Shown: positions 25,744-36,090, counted from the stretch's first letter. The stretch is 58,632 nucleotides of DNA from Desulfosporosinus acididurans (GCF_001029285.1 NZ_LDZY01000019.1:1-58632); one strand, 5' to 3'. Numbers and translations are program-made. The notes: generated by a model from the sequence alone, not told the origin.

Positions 25744-28700
25744 TTATATTCGTATGATCTCAACTTTAGTATCGAGCGAAGCGACACCTCCGCCAATCGG
25801 ATCCAGCAATGAGGTATTTTTCAGTTTGGGATCAATCATGAGCAAGCTGTTTCCTGAGAACCCGGTATCCCGCCCAAGGGCATAGCCCGTTTTCTGCTCA
25901 AAAGGCTTTTTGACGGTAAACGGTGTATGGTTATACGGTTTTAGCACAGGAGTTGATTTTCCGTCAATGATGACCGGATGCCCCCCATAAGCAGTATTAC
26001 CATAGTTGTAGGGTGTTCCCACCGTTCCCGGGCGAATTCCGCCCGTAACCATGATGTGGCCGACAACCTCAATAAGTCCTGATTTGATCTTGACTTGATC
26101 ACCGTCCTGCAACCCGCGCTTTTTAGCATCGATCGGATTAATCCAAAGAAAATTCTCAGGTTTAATCTCCCTTAACCAAACATCGCTGATCGTACGGTGA
26201 GTAGCAATATTCCTCGCCTTCCAGTTAAGAAAGTGAAGCGGCTCGCTTTGTTTGACTTCTTGTACATCATACGTACGAATGCTTTCGTATTTGGGCAAGC
26301 CATCAAAATATTGTCCTGTATAGGAATGTTTCGCTCCCGCCGTTTTTTCGTCATAGAATATAGTTTGCCCGTTAAGACGGTATTTGAGGAGAGGCCCCTC
26401 ATATTCCGCACCTGGATCTTCAAAACGTCCGCCTCGGTTAAGAACCGTTACAACCTTGGCCCACTCTTCCGGTTTAACCGCACTGCGCCAGCTTTTTTCG
26501 TCAAAGAATTGGCCTAAAGCCGCCTTTCGGGCTTCGCTGAAGACCTGAAGTTCTTCGGTTGATGCATCAGGAACCGGAGTTTCAGCAAAAGCAATATTGG
26601 CAATCATTTTTAGGTAAAAGTCCTCAACCCGGTCTAACGGACTCCCATCCGCAAAGGCCTTCGCTCCGGCACCCGGTAAGCCTAGTTTCTTTAAGATCTC
26701 GATGAAAACATCTTGCGTATCGCGAGGCTCTGGATAAACGCGGGTCACAGGCTGCATGAAGTGTGTCACCTTCAAGGGGAAACTGGGAGTAATTGTTTTC
26801 CGGCCCCAGCGTTCCAGATAACTCAGGTCCGGTAAGACAAAATCCGCACAGGAGGTGCTTTCACTCAAAACGATATCAGAAGAAACCAGCAGAGGAATTT
26901 TTTGAGGATTAATTAAGGTCTGACGGGTCATATCCCCTGCCGGGAAGGTGAGTAATGGGTTGACCCGGTAAATGAAAAGGGCTTTCAAGGAATACGGATA
27001 TCCTTCGGCAGCGCTTGGAATCACTTCTTCCGAAGAATTTCCGGCAATCGGGAACCAGGGACGTTTGGCAGGATAACCGTCTCGTTTAAAGAGACTGCTC
27101 TTTTCGTAGGCGGAGGAGCGGCGGCTGATCGGAATCCCCCAGGCCTGATGAGCATTCGGGACCTTTTTCAGATCATAGCGGCCTGTCATATCCTTATGCC
27201 GTGCTCCACCGGTCAGGCTTCCCCCCTGCCAATCATGATTGCCGATTAAATGATTCAGCATGTTCACAGCCCGTGCCGTATAATATCCGTTGGCGTGCAT
27301 GGCAATGCCGCGATAAGCCATAATGGCGGCTTTCTTGCCGTGAGACGTAAATTCCTGGGCAAGTTCGATAATTTGTTCCTTCGTAATTCCTGCGATGTTC
27401 GCATATTCGTCTAAGGTTTGTTCCATGACCCGTTCTTTATAAAGAGTAAACGCCGATTTCACATGAATGCCATTAACTACACTATCGACTTCCAGATCGC
27501 CCTCAGCGGCCTGACTATGAGCAGCTGGAGTCCCATTTTGCAAAACTACAAATTCGGTATCATCCCCGATTCCCAGATCTTTTGCCCTTAGCTTCGGCTT
27601 TTTTTCATCCGAAACATTGATTAAATAGGTGGCATCGCTCCAGGTTGGTTCTCCATCTGCCTGGGCCGCTTTAAGGTTTGGGTTGCGCAAGTATCGCTCG
27701 TCATAGCGTTTGTTCTCAACAATCCAACGGCCTATGCCCAAGGCCAAGGCAGCATCTGTCCCTGCGAGAATCGGCACCCAGAGATCGGCTTTTTCAGCGG
27801 TCCGGCTCATCCGGGTATCAATAACAGCCATCTTCATACCCCGGGCTAAGGCATTCGTCAACATCGGCGCCAAAAACGTAGGACCCCGATTGGCGACCAT
27901 GGGGTTTGTTCCCCAAACTAACAGGAATTCCGTGGCGTTCAGGTCGGCATAGAGTCTCTTTTTCGGTTGCTGAGTTATGAAGGAGTGAACTGTTCCAATG
28001 ACCCCGTTGGCACCGCAGGCCCCGCCGTGATCATCAAAGTTGATACTGCCGAAGCCTTGAAACCAGACGCGGTCGCGCATAAAATCTCGGCGGTCTCCTC
28101 CAAGGCAGGCAATTTGATTTGACTTCGGACCAAAATCAGGGTGTTGAGTGTCAATGAGCACATCTTTGTATTTTCTATCAAACTCTTGAGCCGTCATTTG
28201 TCCTTTTTTAACGAGATCCCAATCGCCCATCACCTTTGCTTTGCCGACATAGGCCCAAAGGGATTTGAGACCCGGTGTTCCCAAATCGGAACTGCCATTA
28301 ATAATTTCTTGAATCGCCTGCTCCCAGGTGATGCTTTTCCACTCTCCGCTTCCTCTGGGTCCGACCCGTTTAAGAGGTGTACGGACGCGTAAAGCGTCAT
28401 AAGCGGTCTGTATCCCGGCTTGTCCTTTGAGGCAGGTTCTTCCGCCCCGAAACCCGCGGCCCTCCACGGCCAAGGTGGGCTTACCCTTCGCTGCGCTTAA
28501 AGCCGAAGTTCCATAAGGAACCGGACCAAACGGAATCGTCGTCAACGGGCTGTAGGGATTTCCCGCAATTTTTCGGACTAAGCTTGAATAGGGCCTTCCT
28601 TTTTCCCCTTCCTCAATGCAAGTCTTAATTGTACAGTGGGAATTGCACTGTTCGCAGGTAGTATAGATCACATTAGCCGCTGTGTAATCTTCATCTTGGC

Positions 28701-28857
28701 CGCCTACGCCGTGAGGGGTATCGAGCCAAGCATTATTCATCAATTGTCGCAGGGGATCTCCGAGGAACGGTCCGCCAAAAGCCACGGCACCTAAAACTCC
28801 CGAAGCTTTTAGAAAGTTCCGCCGGTTCAACTTCATCGAATCCTTTTTCTCTGCCAT
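25744..28857 (-). CDS. Molybdopterin oxidoreductase catalytic subunit, TtrA/SrdA-like, TAT-exported
   Basis: This 1037-aa protein belongs to the DMSO reductase family. The twin-arginine signal is NRRNFLKASGVLGAVAFGG (residues about 11-29). The [4Fe-4S] site is CEQCNSHC...C with the last Cys in GGRTCLKGQAG. The likely Mo ligand is Cys in DHGGACGANG (about residue 280). Length and the B-C-A gene order match tetrathionate reductase (TtrA, about 1020 aa) and the Bacillus selenate reductase SrdA; polysulfide/thiosulfate and arsenate reductases are shorter. The substrate stays open: tetrathionate, selenate or a related oxyanion. It starts 3 bases after the NrfD-like gene. No TorD-like chaperone is nearby. 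Confidence 0.85.
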   Translation of the reverse strand: MAEKKDSMKLNRRNFLKASGVLGAVAFGGPFLGDPLRQLMNNAWLDTPHGVGGQDEDYTAANVIYTTCEQCNSHCTIKTCIEEGEKGRPYSSLVRKIAGNPYSPLTTIPFGPVPYGTSALSAAKGKPTLAVEGRGFRGGRTCLKGQAGIQTAYDALRVRTPLKRVGPRGSGEWKSITWEQAIQEIINGSSDLGTPGLKSLWAYVGKAKVMGDWDLVKKGQMTAQEFDRKYKDVLIDTQHPDFGPKSNQIACLGGDRRDFMRDRVWFQGFGSINFDDHGGACGANGVIGTVHSFITQQPKKRLYADLNATEFLLVWGTNPMVANRGPTFLAPMLTNALARGMKMAVIDTRMSRTAEKADLWVPILAGTDAALALGIGRWIVENKRYDERYLRNPNLKAAQADGEPTWSDATYLINVSDEKKPKLRAKDLGIGDDTEFVVLQNGTPAAHSQAAEGDLEVDSVVNGIHVKSAFTLYKERVMEQTLDEYANIAGITKEQIIELAQEFTSHGKKAAIMAYRGIAMHANGYYTARAVNMLNHLIGNHDWQGGSLTGGARHKDMTGRYDLKKVPNAHQAWGIPISRRSSAYEKSSLFKRDGYPAKRPWFPIAGNSSEEVIPSAAEGYPYSLKALFIYRVNPLLTFPAGDMTRQTLINPQKIPLLVSSDIVLSESTSCADFVLPDLSYLERWGRKTITPSFPLKVTHFMQPVTRVYPEPRDTQDVFIEILKKLGLPGAGAKAFADGSPLDRVEDFYLKMIANIAFAETPVPDASTEELQVFSEARKAALGQFFDEKSWRSAVKPEEWAKVVTVLNRGGRFEDPGAEYEGPLLKYRLNGQTIFYDEKTAGAKHSYTGQYFDGLPKYESIRTYDVQEVKQSEPLHFLNWKARNIATHRTISDVWLREIKPENFLWINPIDAKKRGLQDGDQVKIKSGLIEVVGHIMVTGGIRPGTVGTPYNYGNTAYGGHPVIIDGKSTPVLKPYNHTPFTVKKPFEQKTGYALGRDTGFSGNSLLMIDPKLKNTSLLDPIGGGVASLDTKVEIIRI

Positions 28858-28860
28858 GGA

Positions 28861-30183
28861 TTATTCCACTCCTTTCTCAAGACCCGCGTGCCCAAAATCT
28901 TGACCTGCATCGAATGCACCCAAGCCATCGGCAGCTTCTTGGGTCTTTGCCTCGTATTGATCAATGGGCAGGATTTTCTCGCCCAAAGTATAAATAATTA
29001 TTCCCATCGCAATCAGTCCCAAGCTCGTTACCCATTCGGAAAGGGTCGGGTAATAATTCCCTGGCGGGAGTCCCTTCAAGACAGGGACGATAAAGGGAGG
29101 GACAATCATATTGAAGCGAACGCCAACGACTCCAACAATTGTCATGATCGCTGCGGCCAAAACCCACTTTACGGATTGGCGTGTTTTTTTGTAAAAGACA
29201 AGAATCAATGGAATCACCATGGCAAGTCCCATTTGAAAAACCCAAAAGGACCACCAGAATGGGCTGGCTGTCATCGTTTTAATCGTTAGGAGTTCTTCAC
29301 TTTTAAGTCCGTAAAGGCCAATAAGGAATTCATACCACTCCAGTCCGAGCTCAATGGCCAGGAACATTCCCATCAAGGTTCCCAGGGACTGAACCATGGT
29401 CCGGTCATGAGGACGATGAAATACCCAATTCTTAATAACATAGAGGGCAATGGAGAGAGCTGTTCCGGAAACGAGAGCCGAAAGAATAAAGATGATGGGG
29501 AAAAGTCCACTGTTTAAAAAAGGACGTGCTTTGTCTACGGCAAAAATCGAACCCGTTCCTCCATGGACACCAAAGATTGCGAGGGGTATTCCCACACTTC
29601 CTAAAATTTTAAGCAGACGCTTGTCCCAGGCAAGTGATTCTTCTGAAACATCCGTATAGCCAAAAGTCAGGAACTTGGAAAGTTTGGCAAAACGCCCTTG
29701 CTCTTCAGACCGTTTGACCAGATCAGGGCGCATTGAATAATAGAGCTCGGTAACTAAGAGCAAGATATAAAGTATATAGAAGTGGATTTCCCACGCCATC
29801 GTACTCATGATGTTCCAATTGAGCAAAGAATTAAAGACATGGTCAGGACGGCCGATATCCAAGAAAATAAAGGCGATGGCGGTAATCATACTGGCAATCG
29901 CCGATAAAAGAGCTGAACGCCCAATTTCTTCATATTGCTTCATGCCAAAGGCAAAGATCAACGTCGAAAGGAGAAACGAGCCGGCACTCATGCCGATAAA
30001 ATAAATATAAAAAGCAACCCAGGCTCCCCAGGGAACAGTGTTCGTCAAGTTCGTTGAGCTCATTCCCTCCAATAAATACCCTTTTACAAGAGAAATCATC
30101 CCGACAACAAAGATAATTCCTAAGACAGTCCACCACTCCCGCTCGATACGATGAAGCCTCGAACCGGCGCTTGTCGTTTGCAT
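28861..30183 (-). CDS. NrfD-like quinol-interacting membrane subunit
   Basis: This 440-aa protein has about nine or ten transmembrane helices and no haem-binding pattern, as in the NrfD/PsrC/TtrC family that passes electrons from menaquinol to the Fe-S subunit. Typical stretches are NTVPWGAWVAFYIYFIGMSA and FLDIGRPDHVFNSLLNWN. I chose ATG 30183 (GTGGGG upstream); a TTG at 30216 is possible. It sits between the Fe-S and catalytic subunit genes, the same order as ttrBCA and srdBCA. Confidence 0.88.
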   Translation of the reverse strand: MQTTSAGSRLHRIEREWWTVLGIIFVVGMISLVKGYLLEGMSSTNLTNTVPWGAWVAFYIYFIGMSAGSFLLSTLIFAFGMKQYEEIGRSALLSAIASMITAIAFIFLDIGRPDHVFNSLLNWNIMSTMAWEIHFYILYILLLVTELYYSMRPDLVKRSEEQGRFAKLSKFLTFGYTDVSEESLAWDKRLLKILGSVGIPLAIFGVHGGTGSIFAVDKARPFLNSGLFPIIFILSALVSGTALSIALYVIKNWVFHRPHDRTMVQSLGTLMGMFLAIELGLEWYEFLIGLYGLKSEELLTIKTMTASPFWWSFWVFQMGLAMVIPLILVFYKKTRQSVKWVLAAAIMTIVGVVGVRFNMIVPPFIVPVLKGLPPGNYYPTLSEWVTSLGLIAMGIIIYTLGEKILPIDQYEAKTQEAADGLGAFDAGQDFGHAGLEKGVE

Positions 30184-30219
30184 ATCTATCCCCACTTTCT
30201 TGGTTTTCCTCTCCAAATG

Positions 30220-30888
30220 TCAGCGCAAGTAGATAACCCGCGGCTCAGTTCCTTGGTCCTCTTTCAAACGGTAAGCCCTAGAACTGGCAGCTAATTTGGA
30301 AACGACGCTGTTCGGATCATTCAAGTCTCCAAAATATCGGGCATCCCCAATGCACGTTTCTACACATGCCGGTTCTTCACCCCGCTCCAAACGGTGGAAA
30401 CAAAAAGAACACTTGCGTACGACGCCTTCGGGAATCTTTCCATTTCTGCGGGGTCCGCGTTTTTTACCATATTCCGGAGCTTGAACATCATTGTAGCCTA
30501 ACATTTCCTGTTCATAACTTGCGCCGTCATCATAGGAACGGGCTCCGTAAGGACAGGCACTAATACAGTACCGACAGCCAATACACCGATCATAATCAAT
30601 GACAACAATCCCGTTGTCTGCTTTGTAAGAGGCCCTGACCGGACAAACCTGGACACAGGGCGCCTTATCACACTGCATGCAGGGGCGGGGAATATTAACC
30701 CGTTTTACATTAGGGAATATTCCGTCCTCCAGCTCCAACAGGACATTATAAGAAACCCCGGGTGGGGTACGATTCTCCGCCTTACACGAGACGGTACACG
30801 TATCACATCCGACACATTTTGTCAGATCAATGACCATCCCCCAGCGGGGCTGTTTTTTGGCGGTTTGAGCTGCATCTGAACTGCGCAT
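30220..30888 (-). CDS. Four-cluster ferredoxin-like electron-transfer subunit (TtrB/SrdB-like)
   Basis: This 222-aa protein has 16 Cys in four [4Fe-4S] motifs: CVGCDTCTVSCKAEN, CMQCDKAPCVQVCP, CIGCRYCISACPYGA and CSFCFHRLERG...CVETC. This is the DmsB/PsrB/TtrB pattern that links the quinol-oxidising membrane subunit to the Mo subunit. No TAT signal is visible; it may be carried out with the catalytic subunit. I chose ATG 30888 after AAGGAGGTACCCC, because the longer frame begins upstream of the predicted sigma54 transcription start. Confidence 0.9.
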   Translation of the reverse strand: MRSSDAAQTAKKQPRWGMVIDLTKCVGCDTCTVSCKAENRTPPGVSYNVLLELEDGIFPNVKRVNIPRPCMQCDKAPCVQVCPVRASYKADNGIVVIDYDRCIGCRYCISACPYGARSYDDGASYEQEMLGYNDVQAPEYGKKRGPRRNGKIPEGVVRKCSFCFHRLERGEEPACVETCIGDARYFGDLNDPNSVVSKLAASSRAYRLKEDQGTEPRVIYLR

Positions 30889-30949
30889 GGGGTACCTCCT
30901 TTTTTTGTACAATAGTTCTTTTCTTGTGCTCATAAGCGACATAATATAT

Positions 30950-30965
30950 TGCAATTACTGTACCA
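30950..30965 (-). promoter_or_regulatory. Sigma54 (-24/-12) promoter of the reductase operon
   Basis: On the minus strand the sequence is TGGTACAGTAATTGCA against the consensus TGGCACN5TTGCA. The GG and GC elements are separated by the required 10 bases. It lies about 60 bases upstream of the first structural gene and just after a terminator. The gene directly upstream encodes an NtrC-type activator. Confidence 0.8.
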
Positions 30966-30969
30966 GAAT

Positions 30970-31014
30970 AAAAAAGCCTTAAACCCTAGCTTTCTAGGAT
31001 TTAAGGCTTTCTTT
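30970..31014 (-). terminator. Terminator after the NtrC-type regulator gene
   Basis: AAAGCCTTAAATCCTAG pairs with CTAGGGTTTAAGGCTTT with one mismatch, followed by TTTATT. It separates the regulatory operon from the sigma54 promoter. Confidence 0.88.
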
Positions 31015-31037
31015 ACTCTGACATTTTTACAGAGCAG

Positions 31038-32441
31038 CTATGACATATTTTCAGAGTCGTACTCGTCGAGCTTCCGATACAACTGACGTACACTGATTCC
31101 AAGGATCTTCGCAGCATGAGTCTTGTTGCCTTTGCAACAATCCAGAACCTTGACAATGTGCTCTTTTTCGAGCTGGGCTAGAGAAACAAGCCGCTCATTT
31201 TGCGGTTGGCCGAACGCGTGAAACTGCGGAATTAGGAGGTCCTTCCCCTCAATTTCCACTCCTTGGCTGAGGATGATACCCCTTTCAATCATATGGGCCA
31301 GTTCCCTCACATTTCCGGGAAAGGGATAACGGCGAAGGTCTTTCAAGGCTTCAGGTGTCATTTTCAGTGGTTTTACCCGGCTGTAGCGTTTGAGAAAATG
31401 CTCAACTAACGGTTCGATATCCTCCGGACGTTCCCGCAAAGGAGGAATCGTCAATTTCATGACATTCAGACGGTAGTATAGATCCTGGCGAAAATTAGCG
31501 TGTGCTACTTCCTTTTCCAGGACACGATTAGTCGCTGCAACCACTCGAACATTTACTTTGCGCAAGCGGGATTCACCGATTCGCCGGTATTCTCCACTTT
31601 CCAAAAAACGCAAGAGCTTAACTTGCAAGTTCAGCGGCATCTCCCCAATTTCATCAAGAAAAAGCGTTCCCTGATGCGCTACCTCGACAAGACCTTTTCT
31701 CTCCTGGGAAGCGCCGGTAAAGGCTCCTTTGACGTGCCCGAAAAGTTCAGATTCCAACAGGTTTTCTGGAAGCGCACCAGAGTTAATCGCAATATAGGGT
31801 TGCTCCGACCGTTTCCCCCAAAGATGCAGGGCCTTCGCGAATAACTCTTTACCGGTGCCGCTCTCTCCTTCAATTAAAACCGATATATCACTGTCCGCCA
31901 GCCGCTGGGTGAGTTCAATCCATTTCATCATTTCCGGGCTCTTCCCAATAATCTGGAAGCTCTCTTCCGGGTCGAAGCCGGAGGTTGTTACGGCTTGATT
32001 CACGAGAGCCTGACGGAGTCCGGTATTCGTCTCTTTGAGACGCTTTTTCTCCCAAGCCATTTCGGCCATGGTTTCCAGCTCCGCCAAGGCATATGGTTTA
32101 CGCAAATAATCATAAGCCCCCAGCTTCATCGTCTCTATCGCCGTTTCGACGGTACCATGCCCGGTAAGCATCAGAATTTCCATCTCCGGGTTCACTTCTT
32201 TACTCCAACGCAGGAGCTCAACCCCGTTCATCTGCGGAAGATTGATATCATAAATCCCAAGATCGAAATTCCGAACCTCTAAAGCCTTCTGCGCTTCGAG
32301 GCTGTTCAAATAACCTTCAACAAAACATCCCTTGCGCTCAAAACGATCCACGAGCAAATCCAGCAAATCCTCTTCATCATCAACAATAATTAACCTCAAA
32401 TTTTCCCACTCCGGGGTGTTGCCCCTCGCTCCTTCAGCCAC
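31038..32441 (-). CDS. NtrC-family sigma54-dependent response regulator
   Basis: This 467-aa protein has a receiver domain (about 14-130; [12 protein letters not shown], phospho-Asp in [23 protein letters not shown], Lys in [10 protein letters not shown]). The AAA+ domain (about 160-390) has Walker [15 protein letters not shown], the sigma54-contacting GAFTGA, and VAATNR. A Fis-type HTH (about 420-460; [19 protein letters not shown]) ends the protein. It has the last position in the SBP-kinase-regulator operon, with a GTG start after GAGGAG. It most likely activates the sigma54 promoter directly downstream. Confidence 0.95.
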   Translation of the reverse strand: MAEGARGNTPEWENLRLIIVDDEEDLLDLLVDRFERKGCFVEGYLNSLEAQKALEVRNFDLGIYDINLPQMNGVELLRWSKEVNPEMEILMLTGHGTVETAIETMKLGAYDYLRKPYALAELETMAEMAWEKKRLKETNTGLRQALVNQAVTTSGFDPEESFQIIGKSPEMMKWIELTQRLADSDISVLIEGESGTGKELFAKALHLWGKRSEQPYIAINSGALPENLLESELFGHVKGAFTGASQERKGLVEVAHQGTLFLDEIGEMPLNLQVKLLRFLESGEYRRIGESRLRKVNVRVVAATNRVLEKEVAHANFRQDLYYRLNVMKLTIPPLRERPEDIEPLVEHFLKRYSRVKPLKMTPEALKDLRRYPFPGNVRELAHMIERGIILSQGVEIEGKDLLIPQFHAFGQPQNERLVSLAQLEKEHIVKVLDCCKGNKTHAAKILGISVRQLYRKLDEYDSENMS

Positions 32442-32459
32442 TCCTTGTCACTCCTCATT

Positions 32460-34730
32460 TCACCCCGGCATTTTTATAACCGGCAAAGTAATCTGAACTT
32501 TCGTTCCCTGGCAAGGTTCACTTTCTATCTGAATCGTCCCTCCCATTCGAGCGATGATGCCGTAACTGATGGCCAGTCCCAGTCCTGTTCCCTTGCCCAC
32601 CTCTTTGGTCGTAAAAAACGGATCAAAAATCTTGGACAAAAGCTCAGGCGCTATCCCCTCACCGTTATCATGAACTGTGATTTCCAGGATGCTTTCGCCT
32701 TTTTTGGCCCTTGTTTGAACCTCAATCTGAAGTTCTCCCTGCTCCGGAAGTGCATCCACGGCATTGCTGAGGATATTCACGAACACCTGAACAAGCTGCA
32801 GTGCATCTCCTTTAACCCCTGGCAACGGGCTTTCCCAGCGTTTCATGACCCGGATCTGCTTTTTTCGCAGTAGGATTTCAAGGAGCGCTAAACTTTCCTC
32901 AATCACCTGCTCCACGCCAATCTCTTCAACCTTCCACTCTGATTTTCGTGAAAAGTTTAAAAGGCTCTGGGTAATTCTTTGAGCTCTCCCGACATGCTTA
33001 CGAATCGTCCGCAAAGAGCGCTTCATCCGTTCCGGTACGGTGCCTCCGTTTCCCACAAAAGGCTCGACGATCTGTTCTTCTAAATCTTCGGCATATCCTT
33101 GAATAATGGCTAATGGATTATTGATTTCATGGGCAAAACCTGAGGCCAATAAGCCCAGAGCCGAGAGTTTATCTGCTTGGATTATTAAATCCTCCATGCG
33201 GCGCTGTTCAGTAATATCCTCAATCACCATCAGATAACCCGGTTCATTGGGTCGGGCATGGTTTAAGGGATAAAGTCGATGTCTAAAGATCTTTTGCCTG
33301 GCTGCATTGCCTTCGTCCGGGCGATTCAGATAAGAAATTACATCCTCCTTCCAATCAGTGCCTGAAGAATTTTCCAGAGGGCAATTCTCGCAGGGTTTTT
33401 CTGAATTCCCAAAGAGCATATAGCACTTATCCTTCTGGGGAAGAGAAGAAAAACCTTCTCCTACCCAATGTTCCAGAACCGGATTCATCCAGGTGACCGA
33501 AAAATCTTTCTCCAAAAGAGCCAAACCCGCACCGATCCCATGCACAATCGTGTCTAAACGTTCTTTCTCCTGGATTAGATTTTCAGACTGAGCTTGCAGA
33601 CGTTCCATCATAAAGTTAAACGTCCTGGCCAGCTGCCCCAACTCGTCTTTCCGATCTTCCGGAACCCGTTCCTCCAGGCGCCCGCGCGAAACAATCCATG
33701 CAGCCTCTTCAAGTCGCTCGACCGGACGGGTAATGGATAAACCGTATACGATACTTGCGGATATCGAGATCACCAAGATAAAGAGGATAAAGATCAGAAA
33801 GTGCGCTATTAACTGATTGATCGGAGCAAAAGCCACTGCAACAGGCTGCTCAACCATAACTCCCCAGCCATTGCGCGGCAGCACTTCATACCCACCGATC
33901 ACTTCCTGACCGGTATAGCTGAGATACTGATTCAAAGCGGGCAATTCCTGCGGGTTTTTATACATAAGGAAATTCTGTACTGTATAGCTTTTGCGAACGT
34001 CTGCTTTTTCCAGAAGGCGAGTAACATCCGAATCTGCAATCAGGCGTCCCGAGGGATCGACCACGAAAAGATCAGCTTTCGGTAAGGGATTTGGCGTCTT
34101 TAAGGTTGTCAGTAACCCTCTCAGGCGGAGTTGAATCCCTATGCCACCCGAAAAATCCGCATCAGCATCCAAGGGCACAACAATCTTAACGGTGGGAATT
34201 CCGCTGCTCAAAAAATGAACATCACTATAGGAAGGTTTATCTAAGGTTAGGTTCTTGAGCAAATTGGGGTTCGCCCAATTCATTTCAGGCTGAAAGATCT
34301 GAAACCGACTCACTCCTCCAATAGCCTCACCTTGCGCATTCAGGAGGACGACTTCATCCGCCAGAGGAAATTCCTGTAAGAACCGGTAGAACTGAAGCTG
34401 CAACTGAGGATCATGACGGAGTCTGTCTACCTGAGAATCATCATTGGGATGTTCCGGATCCGTTAGATTGACCGCTAAACTTTTCAGAGATTCCTCGGTA
34501 TGTTCAAGCGACAGATCAACTTCTTGAGCAATGCGAGCGACTAACAAATTGTTTTGTGTTTGAACACTGCGTTGCAAATCCAACTTGGCAAAATAAAGAT
34601 AATAGCCGCTGATAAGGAGCACCGGAAGAATAGATGCTAAAACTCCGAAAAGAAGCGTCCGTACTCGGATACGATACCACCAAGGAAGATGGATCGATTC
34701 AGGACAAGTTTGAAGATCAAGACCCTTCAT
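32460..34730 (-). CDS. Membrane sensor histidine kinase (Cache-HAMP-PAS-HisKA-HATPase)
   Basis: This 756-aa protein has one N-terminal helix (about 26-50), a large extracytoplasmic double-Cache-like region (about 50-300), a second helix (about 310-335) and HAMP ([16 protein letters not shown]). A PAS domain (about 395-500) includes [18 protein letters not shown]. HisKA has the phospho-His in [16 protein letters not shown], and the ATPase domain has [19 protein letters not shown] and [13 protein letters not shown]. The Cys cluster in the PAS region is seen in other anaerobe kinases and could bind a cofactor or sense redox. Spacing is 18 bases to each neighbour, so it is the middle gene of one operon. 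Confidence 0.95.
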   Translation of the reverse strand: MKGLDLQTCPESIHLPWWYRIRVRTLLFGVLASILPVLLISGYYLYFAKLDLQRSVQTQNNLLVARIAQEVDLSLEHTEESLKSLAVNLTDPEHPNDDSQVDRLRHDPQLQLQFYRFLQEFPLADEVVLLNAQGEAIGGVSRFQIFQPEMNWANPNLLKNLTLDKPSYSDVHFLSSGIPTVKIVVPLDADADFSGGIGIQLRLRGLLTTLKTPNPLPKADLFVVDPSGRLIADSDVTRLLEKADVRKSYTVQNFLMYKNPQELPALNQYLSYTGQEVIGGYEVLPRNGWGVMVEQPVAVAFAPINQLIAHFLIFILFILVISISASIVYGLSITRPVERLEEAAWIVSRGRLEERVPEDRKDELGQLARTFNFMMERLQAQSENLIQEKERLDTIVHGIGAGLALLEKDFSVTWMNPVLEHWVGEGFSSLPQKDKCYMLFGNSEKPCENCPLENSSGTDWKEDVISYLNRPDEGNAARQKIFRHRLYPLNHARPNEPGYLMVIEDITEQRRMEDLIIQADKLSALGLLASGFAHEINNPLAIIQGYAEDLEEQIVEPFVGNGGTVPERMKRSLRTIRKHVGRAQRITQSLLNFSRKSEWKVEEIGVEQVIEESLALLEILLRKKQIRVMKRWESPLPGVKGDALQLVQVFVNILSNAVDALPEQGELQIEVQTRAKKGESILEITVHDNGEGIAPELLSKIFDPFFTTKEVGKGTGLGLAISYGIIARMGGTIQIESEPCQGTKVQITLPVIKMPG

Positions 34731-34748
34731 CGAACGTTACCTCCTCCC

Positions 34749-35738
34749 TCATTTCTGAATCGTATCCACTTGTACAGCAAAGCTCTGGCCGGTAGGGGAT
34801 AATTTCTCACCAATCCTTTGGATAGCCAGGCGATTGACTTCCAGTTGAACCGAGTCCGGCATATCAAAAGGGATTGACTTTTTTTCTTTCAGCATACGAA
34901 TGGCTAAACGCGCAGCCTGGTAACCCGAATCATGATAAGAAAGTCCGTAAGCTGCTGTATAGCCGGCAGCCACTTCGGTATCATAAAAGCCCATCACCGG
35001 AACCCGCTCTTGTAGTTCAAGATCACGGATTTTGCGGACGTTGCTTTCAATAGTATAACTCGGCAGAAGCAGTATCGCTTCGTTCTTTTGAAAATCATGG
35101 TTCTGCAAACGGCTTAAGCCCAACGTCTCACTAACAGGGATATCTTCATAACGGGTTTTAGAACCCAGGATCTTATGAACTTCGTCCAGGGCTTGTTGAC
35201 TTGCTTGAATGCCCGGATCATAAACATTCAGGATTTTGGTCCGATCAGGAAAAAGAAGCTGCAGAAGTTCAAGACGTTTCCCGGTCAATTCCACATGCCC
35301 ATTATCAATCCCGGAAACGGGTATTTCCCTTGCTTTAAATTCATCCGCAAGGTCTGAAGCTGAAGTCACTCCAATCATAAGAACCGGAATTTTCGATTTT
35401 TCATCGGAAGCATGCAGAATAGCCTCCGCCTCCGCGAAGCCTGCAGCCACCAAAAGGTCCGGGGCTTGGCGGACCAATTCCTTAGCCTCGACAGTAAGTT
35501 TCTGCGAATTACCCTCCGCATTCAAAACTTGAAAGCTCATCTTCCCCTCACCGTAGCCTAATTCAGCCAAGCCCTGCTTAAACCCCTCAAACTTGGCTGT
35601 TCTTGTAGAATCAGCAACTAAAATGCCAACCTTCGTTACCTGAGGAGAGGGGCTTTTTGCGGAACAACCGGTTAAAAGGATAAGTCCAAGAAAGCTTAGA
35701 AGGATCCCTTTGCGCCATCGAAAAAAAGAAAACTTCAT
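34749..35738 (-). CDS. Substrate-binding lipoprotein (ABC_sub_bind/TrpX family) of a three-component sensor
   Basis: The 329-aa protein has a lipoprotein signal (ILLSFLGLILLTGCSAKS; lipidated Cys about residue 25) and a type-1 periplasmic-binding fold (VGILVADSTRTAKFEGFKQG, LGYGEGKMSFQVLNAEGN, PVMGFYDTEVAAGYTAAYG). No ABC permease or ATPase gene lies nearby. It is instead the first gene of an operon with a histidine kinase and a response regulator, so it probably presents the ligand to the kinase. The ATG overlaps the stop of a four-codon ORF (MSNV) that has the better-spaced ribosome site. Confidence 0.88.
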   Translation of the reverse strand: MKFSFFRWRKGILLSFLGLILLTGCSAKSPSPQVTKVGILVADSTRTAKFEGFKQGLAELGYGEGKMSFQVLNAEGNSQKLTVEAKELVRQAPDLLVAAGFAEAEAILHASDEKSKIPVLMIGVTSASDLADEFKAREIPVSGIDNGHVELTGKRLELLQLLFPDRTKILNVYDPGIQASQQALDEVHKILGSKTRYEDIPVSETLGLSRLQNHDFQKNEAILLLPSYTIESNVRKIRDLELQERVPVMGFYDTEVAAGYTAAYGLSYHDSGYQAARLAIRMLKEKKSIPFDMPDSVQLEVNRLAIQRIGEKLSPTGQSFAVQVDTIQK

Positions 35739-35817
35739 ACGTTACTCATGATCTCCTTAACGTTTTAGGTATTTTTAGCTTTTTCTATTGAGCGTCTCTA
35801 TTCCTTTTCTCTACTTC

Positions 35818-35835
35818 ACTGAATCGCTTTTCAGT
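35818..35835. promoter_or_regulatory. Inverted repeat upstream of the three-component operon
   Basis: ACTGAA-tcgctt-TTCAGT is a perfect 6-6-6 dyad that abuts a TTGACT hexamer on the minus strand. It lies 80 bases upstream of the lipoprotein start. It could be an operator. Confidence 0.3.
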
Positions 35836-36090
35836 CAAGTAAAAAAATATTTAAAGAAAAGTTAGTATCTTGAAATATAGTTTTATCAAAGTACCCTCAT
35901 TAGCTTAACATATAGCAAGCACTAATGAAATTTTTTAAAAAACAATTTTATCTATCCTCCTCTATCTATTTTTCTATATATATTTATCTCTATCTGACCC
36001 ATCAGAAACCGTCTTGATTACACTCCCTGTGGGGCTCTTTTTTTTATTTATATCTCTCTTTTTTGGGGTGATGGGTAGTTTCTTGGACAC
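35836..36090. other. Intergenic region, low complexity
   Basis: This is AT-rich, with a pyrimidine-rich tract (TCTATC/TATTT repeats around 35940-36000). No gene or structured RNA is recognised. Confidence 0.5.

Noticed and set aside
28861-30954. Polysulfide/thiosulfate reductase (PsrABC/PhsABC) as the firm call for the Mo operon
   Set aside because: The catalytic subunit is about 250 residues longer than PsrA/PhsA and the gene order is B-C-A; the TtrA/SrdA group fits better, though the substrate stays open.
34749-35738. Substrate-binding protein of an ABC importer
   Set aside because: No permease or ATPase gene is nearby, and it is in an operon with a kinase and response regulator.
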